Source of the DNA: Streptomyces pseudovenezuelae
Lineage (GTDB): Bacteria; Actinomycetota; Actinomycetes; Streptomycetales; Streptomycetaceae
Direction: 5' to 3'
Assembly: GCF_029892565.1 (NCBI RefSeq)
Contig: NZ_JARXVH010000009.1
Span: 1 to 64,000 of the forward strand
Length of the DNA: 64,000 bases
Of this stretch, positions 7,840 through 15,838 are shown one piece after another (within the stretch, counting starts at the first letter, position 1; each line of letters begins with the position of its first letter). Below the pieces are notes generated by a model. It ran no database searches. It saw only the letters and a program-made list of their open reading frames with translations, and had not been told where the DNA came from. The position numbers were made by a program, and so were the translations under genes.

Positions 7840-8497
7840 GTCGGCTCCCGGTCAGTGCGTCCGCCCCGGTGTCGCGGCGGCGGTCCTGGTAGACGTGGTT
7901 GTCGTGGGCGTTCTCGTCGGTGTCGTGGGTGCCCTGGGTCGTGTTCGCCGCCCAGTCGCAGGCCGGCGCCGGACCGTAGCGGCGAGCCCCCGTATCCCGC
8001 TGGTACGGCAAGTCCCGTACCGCCTGCACGAGTTCCATCTGCATCCCCCACGGCGTGCGGAAGTACAGCCAGTGGTTTCCGGCGATGGGCCCGTGCGGGA
8101 TCGTGCGGGGGCTGCCGAGGAGTTCGACGCCGGGGTGTTCGCCCAGGTAGCGCGCCGCCTGTTCGATGTCGGTCACGTGGATGGCGAGATGGTGACCGCC
8201 CCAGTCGCTGTTGGCCGGCAGTTCGCGCCGCTGGTCGGGGGCGTCGTAGGCGAAGAGTTCGAGGTTGGTCACGGGGCCGAGGCGGAGCATCGCGATGTGG
8301 GCGCTGGCCCGTGGGTGCACGCCCAGGTGGCGGCGCATGGTGTCGCCGTCGGGGTCGTGGATCGGGCCCTCGCGGTAGATGAGTTCGGCGCCGATGACCT
8401 CGGTGAAGAAGGCCACCGCCTGGTCGAGGTCGGGGACCGTGTACGCGATGTGGTCGACGTTCGTGGCACCCGGGATGCCCCGCGGCCTCGCCGTCAT
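7832..8497 (-). CDS. VOC-fold protein, possible cyclitol epimerase or dioxygenase
   Basis: This is a vicinal-oxygen-chelate (glyoxalase/dioxygenase) fold. Metal-site candidates are His in NVDHIAYTV, His in WGGHHLAIHV and Glu in WGMQMELVQA. About 50 residues after the fold are charged and low in complexity. VOC proteins range from glyoxalases to dioxygenases. CetB of the cetoniacytone pathway, a 2-epi-5-epi-valiolone epimerase working beside a sugar-phosphate cyclase, is a VOC protein, which makes an epimerase role here attractive but unproven. The gene overlaps the upstream cupin by four bases (ATGA) and the downstream methyltransferase by eight. Confidence 0.8.
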   Translation of the reverse strand: MTARPRGIPGATNVDHIAYTVPDLDQAVAFFTEVIGAELIYREGPIHDPDGDTMRRHLGVHPRASAHIAMLRLGPVTNLELFAYDAPDQRRELPANSDWGGHHLAIHVTDIEQAARYLGEHPGVELLGSPRTIPHGPIAGNHWLYFRTPWGMQMELVQAVRDLPYQRDTGARRYGPAPACDWAANTTQGTHDTDENAHDNHVYQDRRRDTGADALTGSRHA

Positions 8498-8877
8498 GAG
8501 GCGACGGGAAGCCGGGGAGGCATGTTCGCGGTCAGGTGGCGAGGCGCTACGGCGACCAGGACCAGCCGCATACCGCCGGTTCCGGCCCGCAGCCGTACCC
8601 CGCTGTTGAGCGGACAGGCGGCGAGGCTGCCGGCCGACAGGGCGCCGACTCTCCCGCCGGGCTCCAGCAGTTGACCGTCTCCGTCCACGACGTACCAGAT
8701 CTCCTCCGTGCCCCGGCGTCCACGCGGGCCGATCTCGGCTCCGGGGGCCAGGTGGAGGTGGTCGACCGCCTCGGTCTCGGAGAAGAAGAAGCCGCGCCGG
8801 GCCAGTGAACGGGCCTCCAGCTGCGGGCGGTTGTCCCGCACCGTGCTGGTCGTCTGCTCGACGGTGGTGACGATCAC
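8494..8877 (-). CDS. Small cupin-like protein 1, metal ligands missing
   Basis: The 127-residue protein keeps the cupin scaffold (HLAPGAEIGPRGRRGTEEI, then WYVVDGDGQL). The HxH pair of cupin motif 1 is replaced by Arg/Gly, leaving only the Glu. The second motif also lacks its His, with CPLNSGVRLRAG in that place. It may be a non-metal isomerase or a binding or structural partner of the other cupins. It overlaps its neighbours by four bases on each side (ATGA type), indicating strict co-translation. Confidence 0.7.
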   Translation of the reverse strand: MIVTTVEQTTSTVRDNRPQLEARSLARRGFFFSETEAVDHLHLAPGAEIGPRGRRGTEEIWYVVDGDGQLLEPGGRVGALSAGSLAACPLNSGVRLRAGTGGMRLVLVAVAPRHLTANMPPRLPVAS

Positions 8878-9260
8878 TGGGAGCCCGCTTCCCGGTCGGC
8901 CGCGGGCACCGCCAGGCTGGCGTGGAAGTAGCGCAGCGGCTCGGGGCCGGCGGTGAGGGTGAGTTCGCCGCCCTGCGGGATGGTCACGGCGGTGCCGGCG
9001 GCCAGCGGTACGACCGTGCTGCCCGACTGCGCGGTTCCGGTGCCCTGCAGGACGAAGACCGTGTGCTCCAGCTCGGCCGCCGACAGGGTCTCCGACCGGG
9101 TGCCGTCCAGGGCGACGACCCGGGCCTGACGCAGCGGTCCCGTCAGCAACGTCGACAGGTCCACCTCTCCCACCGCAGCGAGGTCGATGATCGTCGCCGT
9201 GCTCGCGTCCGTGTCCGTCTCCGCGTCAACGGCCGCACTGGTAGTCGTGGTTGTGGTCAC
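8874..9260 (-). CDS. Small cupin-like protein 2, metal ligands missing
   Basis: GTG at 9260 is preceded by AGGAGAG and overlaps the previous cupin's stop as GTGA. The N-terminal 25 residues are a Thr/Ala/Asp-rich tail. The remainder is a short cupin barrel (HTVFVLQGTGTAQSG, LAAGTAVTIPQGGELTLTAG) without the HxH motif or the second-motif His. The 128-residue length is that of a single cupin domain. Three consecutive cupins, only one with a full metal site, suggests a heteromeric assembly; that is inference. Confidence 0.65.
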   Translation of the reverse strand: MTTTTTTSAAVDAETDTDASTATIIDLAAVGEVDLSTLLTGPLRQARVVALDGTRSETLSAAELEHTVFVLQGTGTAQSGSTVVPLAAGTAVTIPQGGELTLTAGPEPLRYFHASLAVPAADREAGSQ

Positions 9261-9709
9261 GAGGTCTCTCCTGAAGTAGTGGTCGCGCCGACCAGCGCGT
9301 GGGCGGTGTCCGGGCCGAAGACCTCGATGACCAGCCAATTGAGGTCCTGGTCGCCGAGGTTGCGGAACTGGTGCCGGGTGCCGAGGCCGTTGACGACCAG
9401 GTGGCCGGGGCGGATCCGGTGCGGGATGTCGTTCAGGAGGATCTCGCCCTCGCCCGAGATGACGAAGTAGAGCTCCTCGGTACGGGTGTGGTGGTGCTCC
9501 CCGCACACCGCGCCCGGCGGCAGGGAGGCCCACTCGACGGCCTCCCAGGTGCCGGCCAGCCCCATCCGGCGGGCCAGGCACTTCCAGCGGGCCGTGTCCG
9601 CGCCGCCGTGCATCGCGTGCACGACGGAGGCGCTGCTGGTGTCGGCCACCATGAGTTCGCCGCGGAGTTCAAGCGTGGGCTGGTCTGGCAGCAATGGCAT
9701 GACTGGCAT
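9257..9709 (-). CDS. Small cupin protein 3 with complete metal site
   Basis: The ATG at 9709 shares one base with the cyclase stop (TGATG) and has AAGGA upstream. The 150-residue protein has both cupin motifs intact: GEHHHTRTEELYFVISGEG, with the His cluster and Glu, then GHLVVNGLGTRHQFRN with the final His and Asn. The likely fold is a single-domain metal-binding cupin acting as isomerase, epimerase or dioxygenase on a small polar substrate. It is encoded immediately after the cyclase, so it may act on the cyclase product. Confidence 0.8.
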   Translation of the reverse strand: MPVMPLLPDQPTLELRGELMVADTSSASVVHAMHGGADTARWKCLARRMGLAGTWEAVEWASLPPGAVCGEHHHTRTEELYFVISGEGEILLNDIPHRIRPGHLVVNGLGTRHQFRNLGDQDLNWLVIEVFGPDTAHALVGATTTSGETS

Positions 9710-10893
9710 CAGCGGTTCCTTGAGTCGTGGAAATGGGCGGCGGCCCCCCGCACTTCGTCCACCGTCACGTCGTCGACGAAGTGCGCGGAGCCGATGTCGG
9801 TGGCCAGCGGCATGCGTTGGCGGCCGTCCCGGTGGCGGACGGTGTCCGCGAGGGCGTCCGTCAGCAGGTCGGCGCGGCAGACGGCGTGGCTGGTCGGGAG
9901 GCCGAGGCTGGTCATGACGGCCAGGACACGGTCGAGTTGGGCGGTGCCGAGCAGCCCGCGCCGCCAGGAGATGACGGTGGTGAGGGCCATGTCGACGGCG
10001 ACGGCCTCGCCGTGCAGGAGGGCCGGCAGGGCGTGCATCTCCACGGCGGGGCTGAAGGTGTGGCCGTAGTCGACGGCGCGCTCCAACTCGTGTTCCCACA
10101 GGTTGGGTTCCAGCTCGGCGAGCATCCCGCCGATCGCGCGGCGCAGCACCTCGTCGGCGGCTCGCTCGCCGTCCGCGGTGTGTCCTTGGAATCGTTCGGC
10201 GCGCAGGAGCGGTCCGAACTCCTCCAGGAGGTCGAAGAGGTGGGCGTCCAGGACCAGGGCGATCTTGAGGATCTCGGCGAGTCCGTTGGAGATCTGGCGG
10301 TCGGGGAGGGTGTCCAGGAAGGCGGGGTCGAGCAGGGTGGCACGCGGCGGGTGGTAGCAGCCGATGCGGTTCTTGCCGCCGGCGTGGTTGACGCCGGCCT
10401 TGGCGCCGATGCCCGCGTCGACCAGGCCCATCAGCGTGGTGGGCACCTTCACATGGGGCAGCCCGCGCCGGAACATCCCGCAGGCGAAGCCGACGATGTC
10501 GGTCAGGACCCCGCCGCCGACCGCGATCACTGGCTCCTGCCGGCGCAGGATCCCGAAGGCGTCGAAGGCGGCCACCGCCCGCAGTACCGCCTCCATGCCC
10601 TTGTTCTGCTCGCCGGAGTCCAGCACCAGCCAGTGGACGTCGATGCCGTGCGCCTCGAAGTAGGCGCGCAGGCGGTCGCCGTAGAGGTCGTCGATGGTCT
10701 GCTCGGTGACGACGCAGCGCCGGGTCGGGGTCGGCGTACCGGCGGGGATCCCGGCGCGGGCCAGGGAGTCGTGGGCGGGGTCCAGGAGGTCGCCGGTCAG
10801 GACCACCTCGTACGCGACCGTCTGTCGGGCGCGGACGTCCCAGACGGCGTCCCGGCGCAGCGGGGACAACCGGGACGTGGATGGGTGCGGCAT
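9709..10893 (-). CDS. Sugar-phosphate cyclase (3-dehydroquinate synthase fold), C7-cyclitol-synthase-like
   Basis: The 394-residue protein has the NAD-binding GGGVLTD (126-132) and the metal-binding triad Glu207 in GLAEILK, His278 in GHTFSPAVE and His294 in HGEAVAVDM. Two regions separate it from true dehydroquinate synthase: GVNHAGGKNRIGCYHPP (167-183), where that enzyme has an Ile-Gly-Ala-Phe-Tyr-Gln-Pro type sequence, and GHTFSP instead of GHTFGH. From memory, HPP and GHTFSP are traits of 2-epi-5-epi-valiolone and desmethyl-4-deoxygadusol synthases, which cyclise sedoheptulose 7-phosphate. It is the first gene of the seven-gene minus-strand unit and so probably sets the substrate. Exact product unknown. 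Confidence 0.85.
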   Translation of the reverse strand: MPHPSTSRLSPLRRDAVWDVRARQTVAYEVVLTGDLLDPAHDSLARAGIPAGTPTPTRRCVVTEQTIDDLYGDRLRAYFEAHGIDVHWLVLDSGEQNKGMEAVLRAVAAFDAFGILRRQEPVIAVGGGVLTDIVGFACGMFRRGLPHVKVPTTLMGLVDAGIGAKAGVNHAGGKNRIGCYHPPRATLLDPAFLDTLPDRQISNGLAEILKIALVLDAHLFDLLEEFGPLLRAERFQGHTADGERAADEVLRRAIGGMLAELEPNLWEHELERAVDYGHTFSPAVEMHALPALLHGEAVAVDMALTTVISWRRGLLGTAQLDRVLAVMTSLGLPTSHAVCRADLLTDALADTVRHRDGRQRMPLATDIGSAHFVDDVTVDEVRGAAAHFHDSRNR

Positions 10894-10972
10894 GAGGGCG
10901 GCGGTGTCCTTCGCTGAGGGACGGGCGGTTCGGCCGCACGCCGGCTGACGTGCCGGACGCCGACTGAAGTAT

Positions 10973-11010
10973 CGTTACGCTTCGCACTCACATGCAATCA
11001 GAGCGTAACG
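10973..11010. promoter_or_regulatory. Inverted repeat in the divergent cyclase/GMC promoter region
   Basis: CGTTACGCT at 10973-10981 is repeated in inverse orientation as AGCGTAACG at 11002-11010, with 20 bases between. Each arm also contains a 7-bp palindrome (CGTTACG or CGTAACG). It lies about 80 bases upstream of the cyclase start and 57 upstream of the GMC start, well placed for coordinated control of both. No regulator is encoded inside the cluster. Confidence 0.6.
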
Positions 11011-11066
11011 GATCTTGGCCAATCGCCTTTCATCCGTTTGCGTGGGAACTCACCACAGGGATAAGC

Positions 11067-12719
11067 GTGTTGACCGAGGTCCACAGCAGTGCGGACGCCC
11101 GCGAGGGGCCCGACGTCCACCAGCGCGCGGACGCCCGCGAGTACGACGTCGTGATCGTCGGCGGGGGCAGCGCAGGCGCCGTGCTCGCGGCCCGGCTGAG
11201 CGAGGCCCCCGACCGTCACGTGCTGCTCATCGAGGCCGGGCCCGCCTACGCGCCCGCCGACTTTCCCCGGCAGGTCCTCAACGGAGCGGTCTACGAAGGT
11301 GATCCGGCCCTGTTGTGGGAGGCCCCGCCCCTCGACTCCCAGCGCACCGGCCACGCCTCGACGTTGGTGCGCGCGAAGGTGCTGGGCGGCGGGTCGGCCG
11401 TCAACGCCGGGGTGGCGATGCGTACGCCCGCCGCCGATCTGCTCCGCTGGCAGCGCGGGGGGTTGCGGGGCTGGGGTCCCGGGGATGTGCTGCCGTACTT
11501 CCGGCGGCTGGAGGGTGCCGACTTCGGCGATCCGGCCCTGCGCGGGCGGCACGGACCGGTGAAGGTGCGCCGGGTGCCCGAGGGGGCGACTTCGCCGGCG
11601 CACCGGGCCTTCGCCGAGGCGTGCGGGCTGCTGGGCTTCGACTCGCTCGACGACCTCGACGCCGCCCACGCGGGCGGGGTCGGCAGGTACCCCCTCAACA
11701 TCGCCGCCGGAGTCCGCCAGAGCACCGGCCTGGTCTACCTGGACGCGGCCACCCGCAGTCGACCGAACCTGCACATCCTGGACCGGACGACGGTCGACAG
11801 GGTCGCCTTCGCGACGAACGGGAAGAGCGGGCGGAACGGGAGGACTGGGCAGACCGGGCGGACCGGGCAGGCGATCGGCGTCCGCACCCTCGACGGCACC
11901 CTCGTGCGGGCCCGCGAGACCGTGCTGTCGGCGGGGGCCGCCGCGAGCCCGGCCATCCTCCTGCGCTCCGGCATCGGGCCCGCCGACGAGCTCAGGGCGC
12001 TGGGCCTCGCGGTCGTCGCCGATCTGCCGGTGGGGCGCCGTCTGCGCGAACACCCCTGCGCCTACCTCCTGTTCAGCGCCCCGCCCGACCTGCTCGGCGC
12101 GGCCCTCCCCGCCGTATCGACCCTGCTGTGGACCCGCAGTTCCCTCGCCCGGAACGGCGAACTGGACCTGCATGTCGCCCCCAGCCACCTGGTGCGCCCC
12201 GAGGCGTATCCGCAGGGCAGCGGGCTCGCCTTCCTGCTCTCGGTGACCCGCCCCGAACCCGAGGCGTACGGCCGGTTGCGGCTGGCCGGGCTCGATCCGA
12301 CCACCGCGCCCCGGCTGGACCTCGCGCTGCTGGCGCACCCGCTCGACGTGCGGAAGATGACGGAGGCCGTCGCCCTCGGCCGGCAGCTCGCCGCCACCGC
12401 GCCGCTGCGCGCCCTGGGCCTGCGCGAGATCGTGCCGGGACCGGGGCCCGCCTCCGAGCCGGAGCTGGCCGCCTACCTCAAGGCCCACGTCAAGCCGTAC
12501 CCGCACCTCTGCGGCACGGCGCCGATGGGTACCGCGGGCGACCCGGCGGCCGTCGTCGACGCGTCGGGCCGGGTGCACGGAGTGGCCGGGCTGCGGGTGG
12601 TCGACGCGTCGATCCTCCCGGACGCCCCGTCGGTGGCCACCAACGTGACCGTCATGATGGCGGCGGAACTGATCGCGGACCGTTTCGCCGACGGCTGGGA
12701 GTCCCTGGCCGGTGGCTAA
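11067..12719 (+). CDS. GMC-family FAD-dependent oxidoreductase
   Basis: The protein has the N-terminal dinucleotide fold (DVVIVGGGSAGAVLAARLSE), a GGGSAVNAG loop, and the C-terminal GMC signature with active-site His in YPHLCGTAPMG and a final Asn in SVATNVTVMM. GMC enzymes oxidise alcohols of sugars, cyclitols or choline. GTG at 11067 was chosen for the AGGGA six bases upstream and because the family's N-terminal fold starts soon after; an in-frame ATG lies 25 codons earlier. It is divergent from the cyclase operon and shares the 10973-11010 inverted repeat, suggesting it oxidises an intermediate of that pathway. An in-frame 9-bp repeat inserts a Gly-rich loop around residues 251-268. Confidence 0.9.
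   Translation: MLTEVHSSADAREGPDVHQRADAREYDVVIVGGGSAGAVLAARLSEAPDRHVLLIEAGPAYAPADFPRQVLNGAVYEGDPALLWEAPPLDSQRTGHASTLVRAKVLGGGSAVNAGVAMRTPAADLLRWQRGGLRGWGPGDVLPYFRRLEGADFGDPALRGRHGPVKVRRVPEGATSPAHRAFAEACGLLGFDSLDDLDAAHAGGVGRYPLNIAAGVRQSTGLVYLDAATRSRPNLHILDRTTVDRVAFATNGKSGRNGRTGQTGRTGQAIGVRTLDGTLVRARETVLSAGAAASPAILLRSGIGPADELRALGLAVVADLPVGRRLREHPCAYLLFSAPPDLLGAALPAVSTLLWTRSSLARNGELDLHVAPSHLVRPEAYPQGSGLAFLLSVTRPEPEAYGRLRLAGLDPTTAPRLDLALLAHPLDVRKMTEAVALGRQLAATAPLRALGLREIVPGPGPASEPELAAYLKAHVKPYPHLCGTAPMGTAGDPAAVVDASGRVHGVAGLRVVDASILPDAPSVATNVTVMMAAELIADRFADGWESLAGG
11817..11870. repeat. Six-copy 9-bp repeat inside the GMC gene
   Basis: The units are AACGGGAAG, AGCGGGCGG, AACGGGAGG, ACTGGGCAG, ACCGGGCGG and ACCGGGCAG. 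They encode the tripeptide series NGK-SGR-NGR-TGQ-TGR-TGQ, an insertion in an otherwise conserved FAD-domain region. Confidence 0.85.
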
Positions 12720-12746
12720 GGGACCTTGGCCGGTGGCTAAGGGACC
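12706..12746. repeat. 21-bp tandem duplication at converging gene ends
   Basis: TGGCCGGTGGCTAAGGGACC occurs at 12706-12725 and again, identically, at 12727-12746. The first copy holds the TAA stop of the GMC gene. On the other strand the second copy holds the TAG stop of the DUF475 gene. Confidence 0.8.
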
Positions 12747-13876
12747 CTGGCCGGATCGACCGGCGCCGCCGGCTCCCCCTCGGCCTCCACGATCGCCCGG
12801 TTGCGGCGGACCGAGGACCAGAAGGACCAGCCGATGAGGACCACACCGACGAGACCGGTGATGACCTCGTTGATCTGGTACTGGATGGTCACCATGAGGA
12901 TCACGGCCAGCGCGCCGATCGCGTAGTGCGCGCCGTGCTCCAGGTAGACGTAGTCGTCCAGCGTGCCCTGCCGGACCAGGTACACGGTCAGCGACCGCAC
13001 GTACATCGCGCCGATACCGAGACCCAGCGCCATCAGCACGATGTCGTTGGTGATGGCGAACGCGCCGATCACGCCGTCGAAGGAGAAGGACGCGTCCAGG
13101 ACTTCGAGGTAGAGGAACATGAAGAACGCGGCCTGCCCGGCCAGCACGACCGGTGCGCGCTTCTTGCCGCTGCGCTCGGCCGCCTCCTGCTCCTCCTGCT
13201 CGCGTTCCTCCTCCGCCTCCAGGCGGTCCTCGAAGAAGCCGGAGAGACCGCCGACGACCATGTACGTGATCAGACCGGCGATGCCGGAGATCAGCACCGT
13301 CTGTGCCTTGTCGGCGTGCGCGCCGCCGTGCTGGTGGGCGTGGGCCGCGAAGGTGAACGCGGTGATCAGCAGGACGATCAGGGCGATGCAGACCGACAGC
13401 ATGTCGACCTTGCCCAGCTTGGCCAGCGGGCGCTCCAGCCAGCCCAGCCACTTGATGTCCCGCTCCTCGAAGATGAAGTCGAGGAAGATCATCAGCAGGA
13501 ACATGCCACCGAACGCGGCGATCGCCGGGTGCGCGTCGGTGACGAGCTGCTGGTACTGGTCCTTGTCGGTCAGCGCCAGGTTGACCGCGTCGTACGGGTT
13601 CTTCTTGGCGGTGATCGCGACGATGGCGACCGGGAAGAGCAGCCGCATGCCGAAGACGGCGATGAGGACGCCGACCGTGAGGAAGATCGTCTGCCAGAAG
13701 GGCGACATCTTCTTCAGGATCCCGGCGTTGACCACCGCGTTGTCGAACGACAGCGAGATCTCCAGGACGGTCAGGATCGCGATGACGCCGAACGCCGTCC
13801 ACCCGCCGTACAGCACCCCTACGGCCAGTCCGAGCGCGGTGGCCACGAACGACCAGCGGAAGGTCTTCAGAAGCAC
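12737..13876 (-). CDS. DUF475/TerC-like integral membrane protein
   Basis: The start GTG at 13876 has GGAAGGGG about eight bases upstream and gives LLKTFRWSFVATALGL, the family's usual N-terminus; the longer open frame has no similarity. The 379-residue protein has about eight hydrophobic helices and the TerC signatures EISLSFDNAVVNAGIL and later DASFSFDGVIGAFAIT, each with the paired acidic residues thought to bind metal. An acidic cytoplasmic loop (EDRLEAEEEREQEEQEAAER) lies near the middle. TerC relatives are linked to tellurite or metal-ion homeostasis; the exact role is not known. Confidence 0.85.
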   Translation of the reverse strand: MLLKTFRWSFVATALGLAVGVLYGGWTAFGVIAILTVLEISLSFDNAVVNAGILKKMSPFWQTIFLTVGVLIAVFGMRLLFPVAIVAITAKKNPYDAVNLALTDKDQYQQLVTDAHPAIAAFGGMFLLMIFLDFIFEERDIKWLGWLERPLAKLGKVDMLSVCIALIVLLITAFTFAAHAHQHGGAHADKAQTVLISGIAGLITYMVVGGLSGFFEDRLEAEEEREQEEQEAAERSGKKRAPVVLAGQAAFFMFLYLEVLDASFSFDGVIGAFAITNDIVLMALGLGIGAMYVRSLTVYLVRQGTLDDYVYLEHGAHYAIGALAVILMVTIQYQINEVITGLVGVVLIGWSFWSSVRRNRAIVEAEGEPAAPVDPARVP

Positions 13877-14039
13877 CGGTTGCCCCTTCCCGTTTTCCCG
13901 TTGTCGTGCGGTTACCCGCAGGCCGGGCCTCGAACAGCCCTGACCGTCACCGGCGTTGTCTATCATGGGCGCCTGTCGCTCAGGTGTCGCGGCGAGTCCC
14001 GGCACGGACGCGCGTCGTCCGCCGGGACAAGGGGTGTGG

Positions 14040-14981
14040 GTGGTCGCGATACGGCTGCGCCGGAGCGTACGGCGCTGGGAGTACTGGCTCATCGGATGCG
14101 CCGTCGGCGTCGCCGCCCTGCTGGCCCTGCACTCCCTCGTACCCAACCACCTCGGGCGGCTCGGCAGCGCCCTGGAGACGTTCCTCCCGTGGCTTGGCGT
14201 GGCCGTACCGCTGCTCGCCTGCCTCGCGCTGATCAGGCGGTCGGTGTGGGGGCTGCTCGCCTGTCTGCTGCCGACGGTCGCCTGGCTGTGGCTGTTCGCC
14301 GGACTGTGGGTCCCGTCGGGCTCGTACGACCTGAGCGTCGTCCAGCACAACGTGGCCGACGACAACTCCGACCCCGCCGGCACCGCACGGGCGCTGCTCG
14401 CCACGCGCGCCGAGCTGGTGGCCGTGGAGGAGCTGACGCCCGCGGCGCGGCCCTCGTACGAGGGTGTCCTGAGCGCCTCCCACCCCTACCGGGCGGTCCA
14501 CGGCACGGTCGGGCTCTGGTCCGCGTACCCCCTCTCGGACGTGCGGGCCGTCGACATCCGGCCCGCGAGCTTCCCGGACGGCTGGCAGCGCGGTCTGCGG
14601 GCCACGGTCGCCGCGCCCGACGGCGAGATCGCGGTGTACGTCGTCCATCTGCCGTCGATCCGGCTCGGCGCGGGCGGGTTCGCGTCGGCGGCGCGGGACG
14701 AGAGCGCGGGGTTGCTCGGGGCCCGGATCGCGGACGAACCGGCGGACCGGCTCCTGGTCGTCGGCGACTTCAACGGCACCGTGCAGGACCGCGGGCTGGA
14801 CCCGGTCACCTCCCAACTCACCGCCCCCGGCTCGGGATTCGCGTTCAGCTGGCCGGCCGCCCTGCCGGTGGCGCGGATCGACCAGGTGCTCGGCAGGGGG
14901 GTCGAGGTGACGGAGGTGTCGGCGCTGGACGCGACCGGGAGTGATCATCTTCCGGTGGTGGGTCGCGTACGTCTCGGCTAG
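14040..14981 (+). CDS. Membrane-anchored endonuclease/exonuclease/phosphatase-fold protein
   Basis: Three hydrophobic helices fill the first 90 residues (IGCAVGVAALLALHSLVP; LGVAVPLLACLALI; WGLLACLLPTVAWLWLFAGL). An EEP-type domain follows: VVQHNVADDNSD, VAVEELTP (catalytic Glu), VYVVHLPS, VVGDFNGT (Asp/Asn) and a final TGSDHLPVVG with the Asp-His pair. All core catalytic motifs are present, so a phosphodiesterase or phosphatase facing outside the membrane is likely. GTG at 14040 was preferred because AAGGGG lies about five bases before it; earlier starts are in frame. Confidence 0.8.
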   Translation: MVAIRLRRSVRRWEYWLIGCAVGVAALLALHSLVPNHLGRLGSALETFLPWLGVAVPLLACLALIRRSVWGLLACLLPTVAWLWLFAGLWVPSGSYDLSVVQHNVADDNSDPAGTARALLATRAELVAVEELTPAARPSYEGVLSASHPYRAVHGTVGLWSAYPLSDVRAVDIRPASFPDGWQRGLRATVAAPDGEIAVYVVHLPSIRLGAGGFASAARDESAGLLGARIADEPADRLLVVGDFNGTVQDRGLDPVTSQLTAPGSGFAFSWPAALPVARIDQVLGRGVEVTEVSALDATGSDHLPVVGRVRLG

Positions 14982-15012
14982 GGCCGGTCCGGCGGCAACG
15001 CTCGTCGTCGGC

Positions 15013-15729
15013 TCACCACGGCACCGGTGTCCCGTCCCAGGAGAAGAACCCCCCGGTGGGGCCGTCGTCCGGCAGCAGGGCCAGTCGTACGGCTCCCCGC
15101 GCGGCCTCGGCCGGGTCGCCGGCGGCGGCTGCGGCGCGGGCGTTGAGGTCGGTGGCGCGCAGGCCGGGGGCGAGGGCGTTGACCTTGACGCCGGTGTCGG
15201 CGAGCGTCAGGGCGTACAGGACGGTGAGGGCGTTCAGGGCGGCCTTGGAGGAGCGGTAGGCGGCGGCGCCACCGCTGCCGTGCGGGAACTGCGGGTTGGG
15301 GCCGGTGCTCCAGGCGAGCGAGCCGGTGCCGCTGGAGACGTTGACGACACGGGGGTGCGGGGAGCGGCGCAGGGCGGGCAGGAAGGCGTTGGTGACCGCG
15401 AGGACGCCGAACACGTTCGTCTCGTACGTGCGCCGGAACTCCTCGACGCCGGCCTCCGTCGGCACGGTGGACGTCGGGGAGATGCCGGCGTTGTTGACCA
15501 GGACGTCGAGGCGGTCCACCTGGGCCGCGGCCCCGGCGATGCTGTCGGCGTCGGTCACGTCGAGGACCAGGAGGCGGGCGTCGCCGTCGATCTCCTCGAC
15601 GGCCCGGCGCCCGAGGTCGGCGTCGCGGGAACCGACGTGGACCGTGAAGCCCTCGGCGGCCAGCAGGCGGGCGATGTGCTTGCCGATGCCTTTGTTGGCA
15701 CCGGTCACGAGTGCTGTGCGATCGTTCAT
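15013..15729 (-). CDS. SDR-family oxidoreductase
   Basis: This is a classical short-chain dehydrogenase: TALVTGANKGIGKHIARLL (NAD(P)-binding TGxxxGxG), LDVLVNNAGIS, catalytic Ser in VVNVSSGTGSL and Tyr-x3-Lys as YRSSKAAL. The 238-residue length and the GANKGIG motif suit the NADP-preferring carbonyl-reductase-like group. The gene is divergent from an MmyB-type regulator 110 bases away, a pairing common in Streptomyces in which the regulator controls the adjacent reductase. Confidence 0.92.
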   Translation of the reverse strand: MNDRTALVTGANKGIGKHIARLLAAEGFTVHVGSRDADLGRRAVEEIDGDARLLVLDVTDADSIAGAAAQVDRLDVLVNNAGISPTSTVPTEAGVEEFRRTYETNVFGVLAVTNAFLPALRRSPHPRVVNVSSGTGSLAWSTGPNPQFPHGSGGAAAYRSSKAALNALTVLYALTLADTGVKVNALAPGLRATDLNARAAAAAGDPAEAARGAVRLALLPDDGPTGGFFSWDGTPVPW

Positions 15730-15838
15730 GACACCACGGTCCGCCGACCGCGGCCGCCCTGCCAGGGACGAGGTGTACCAGGCAGCCGAAGGGGTCGGGA
15801 GAATCGGCGGGGCCGGGAGCAGCAGAGGAGGCGGCGGA

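Noticed and set aside
9709..10893. Housekeeping 3-dehydroquinate synthase (aroB)
   Set aside because: The fold is right, but the shikimate-enzyme motifs are changed (KNRIGCYHPP, GHTFSP) and no shikimate genes are adjacent; a secondary-metabolic cyclase fits better.
11315..14944. 1209-codon plus-strand frame across GMC, DUF475 and the EEP gene
   Set aside because: It runs in the wrong frame over three well-supported genes, and the product is Arg/Ala/Gly/Pro-rich nonsense.
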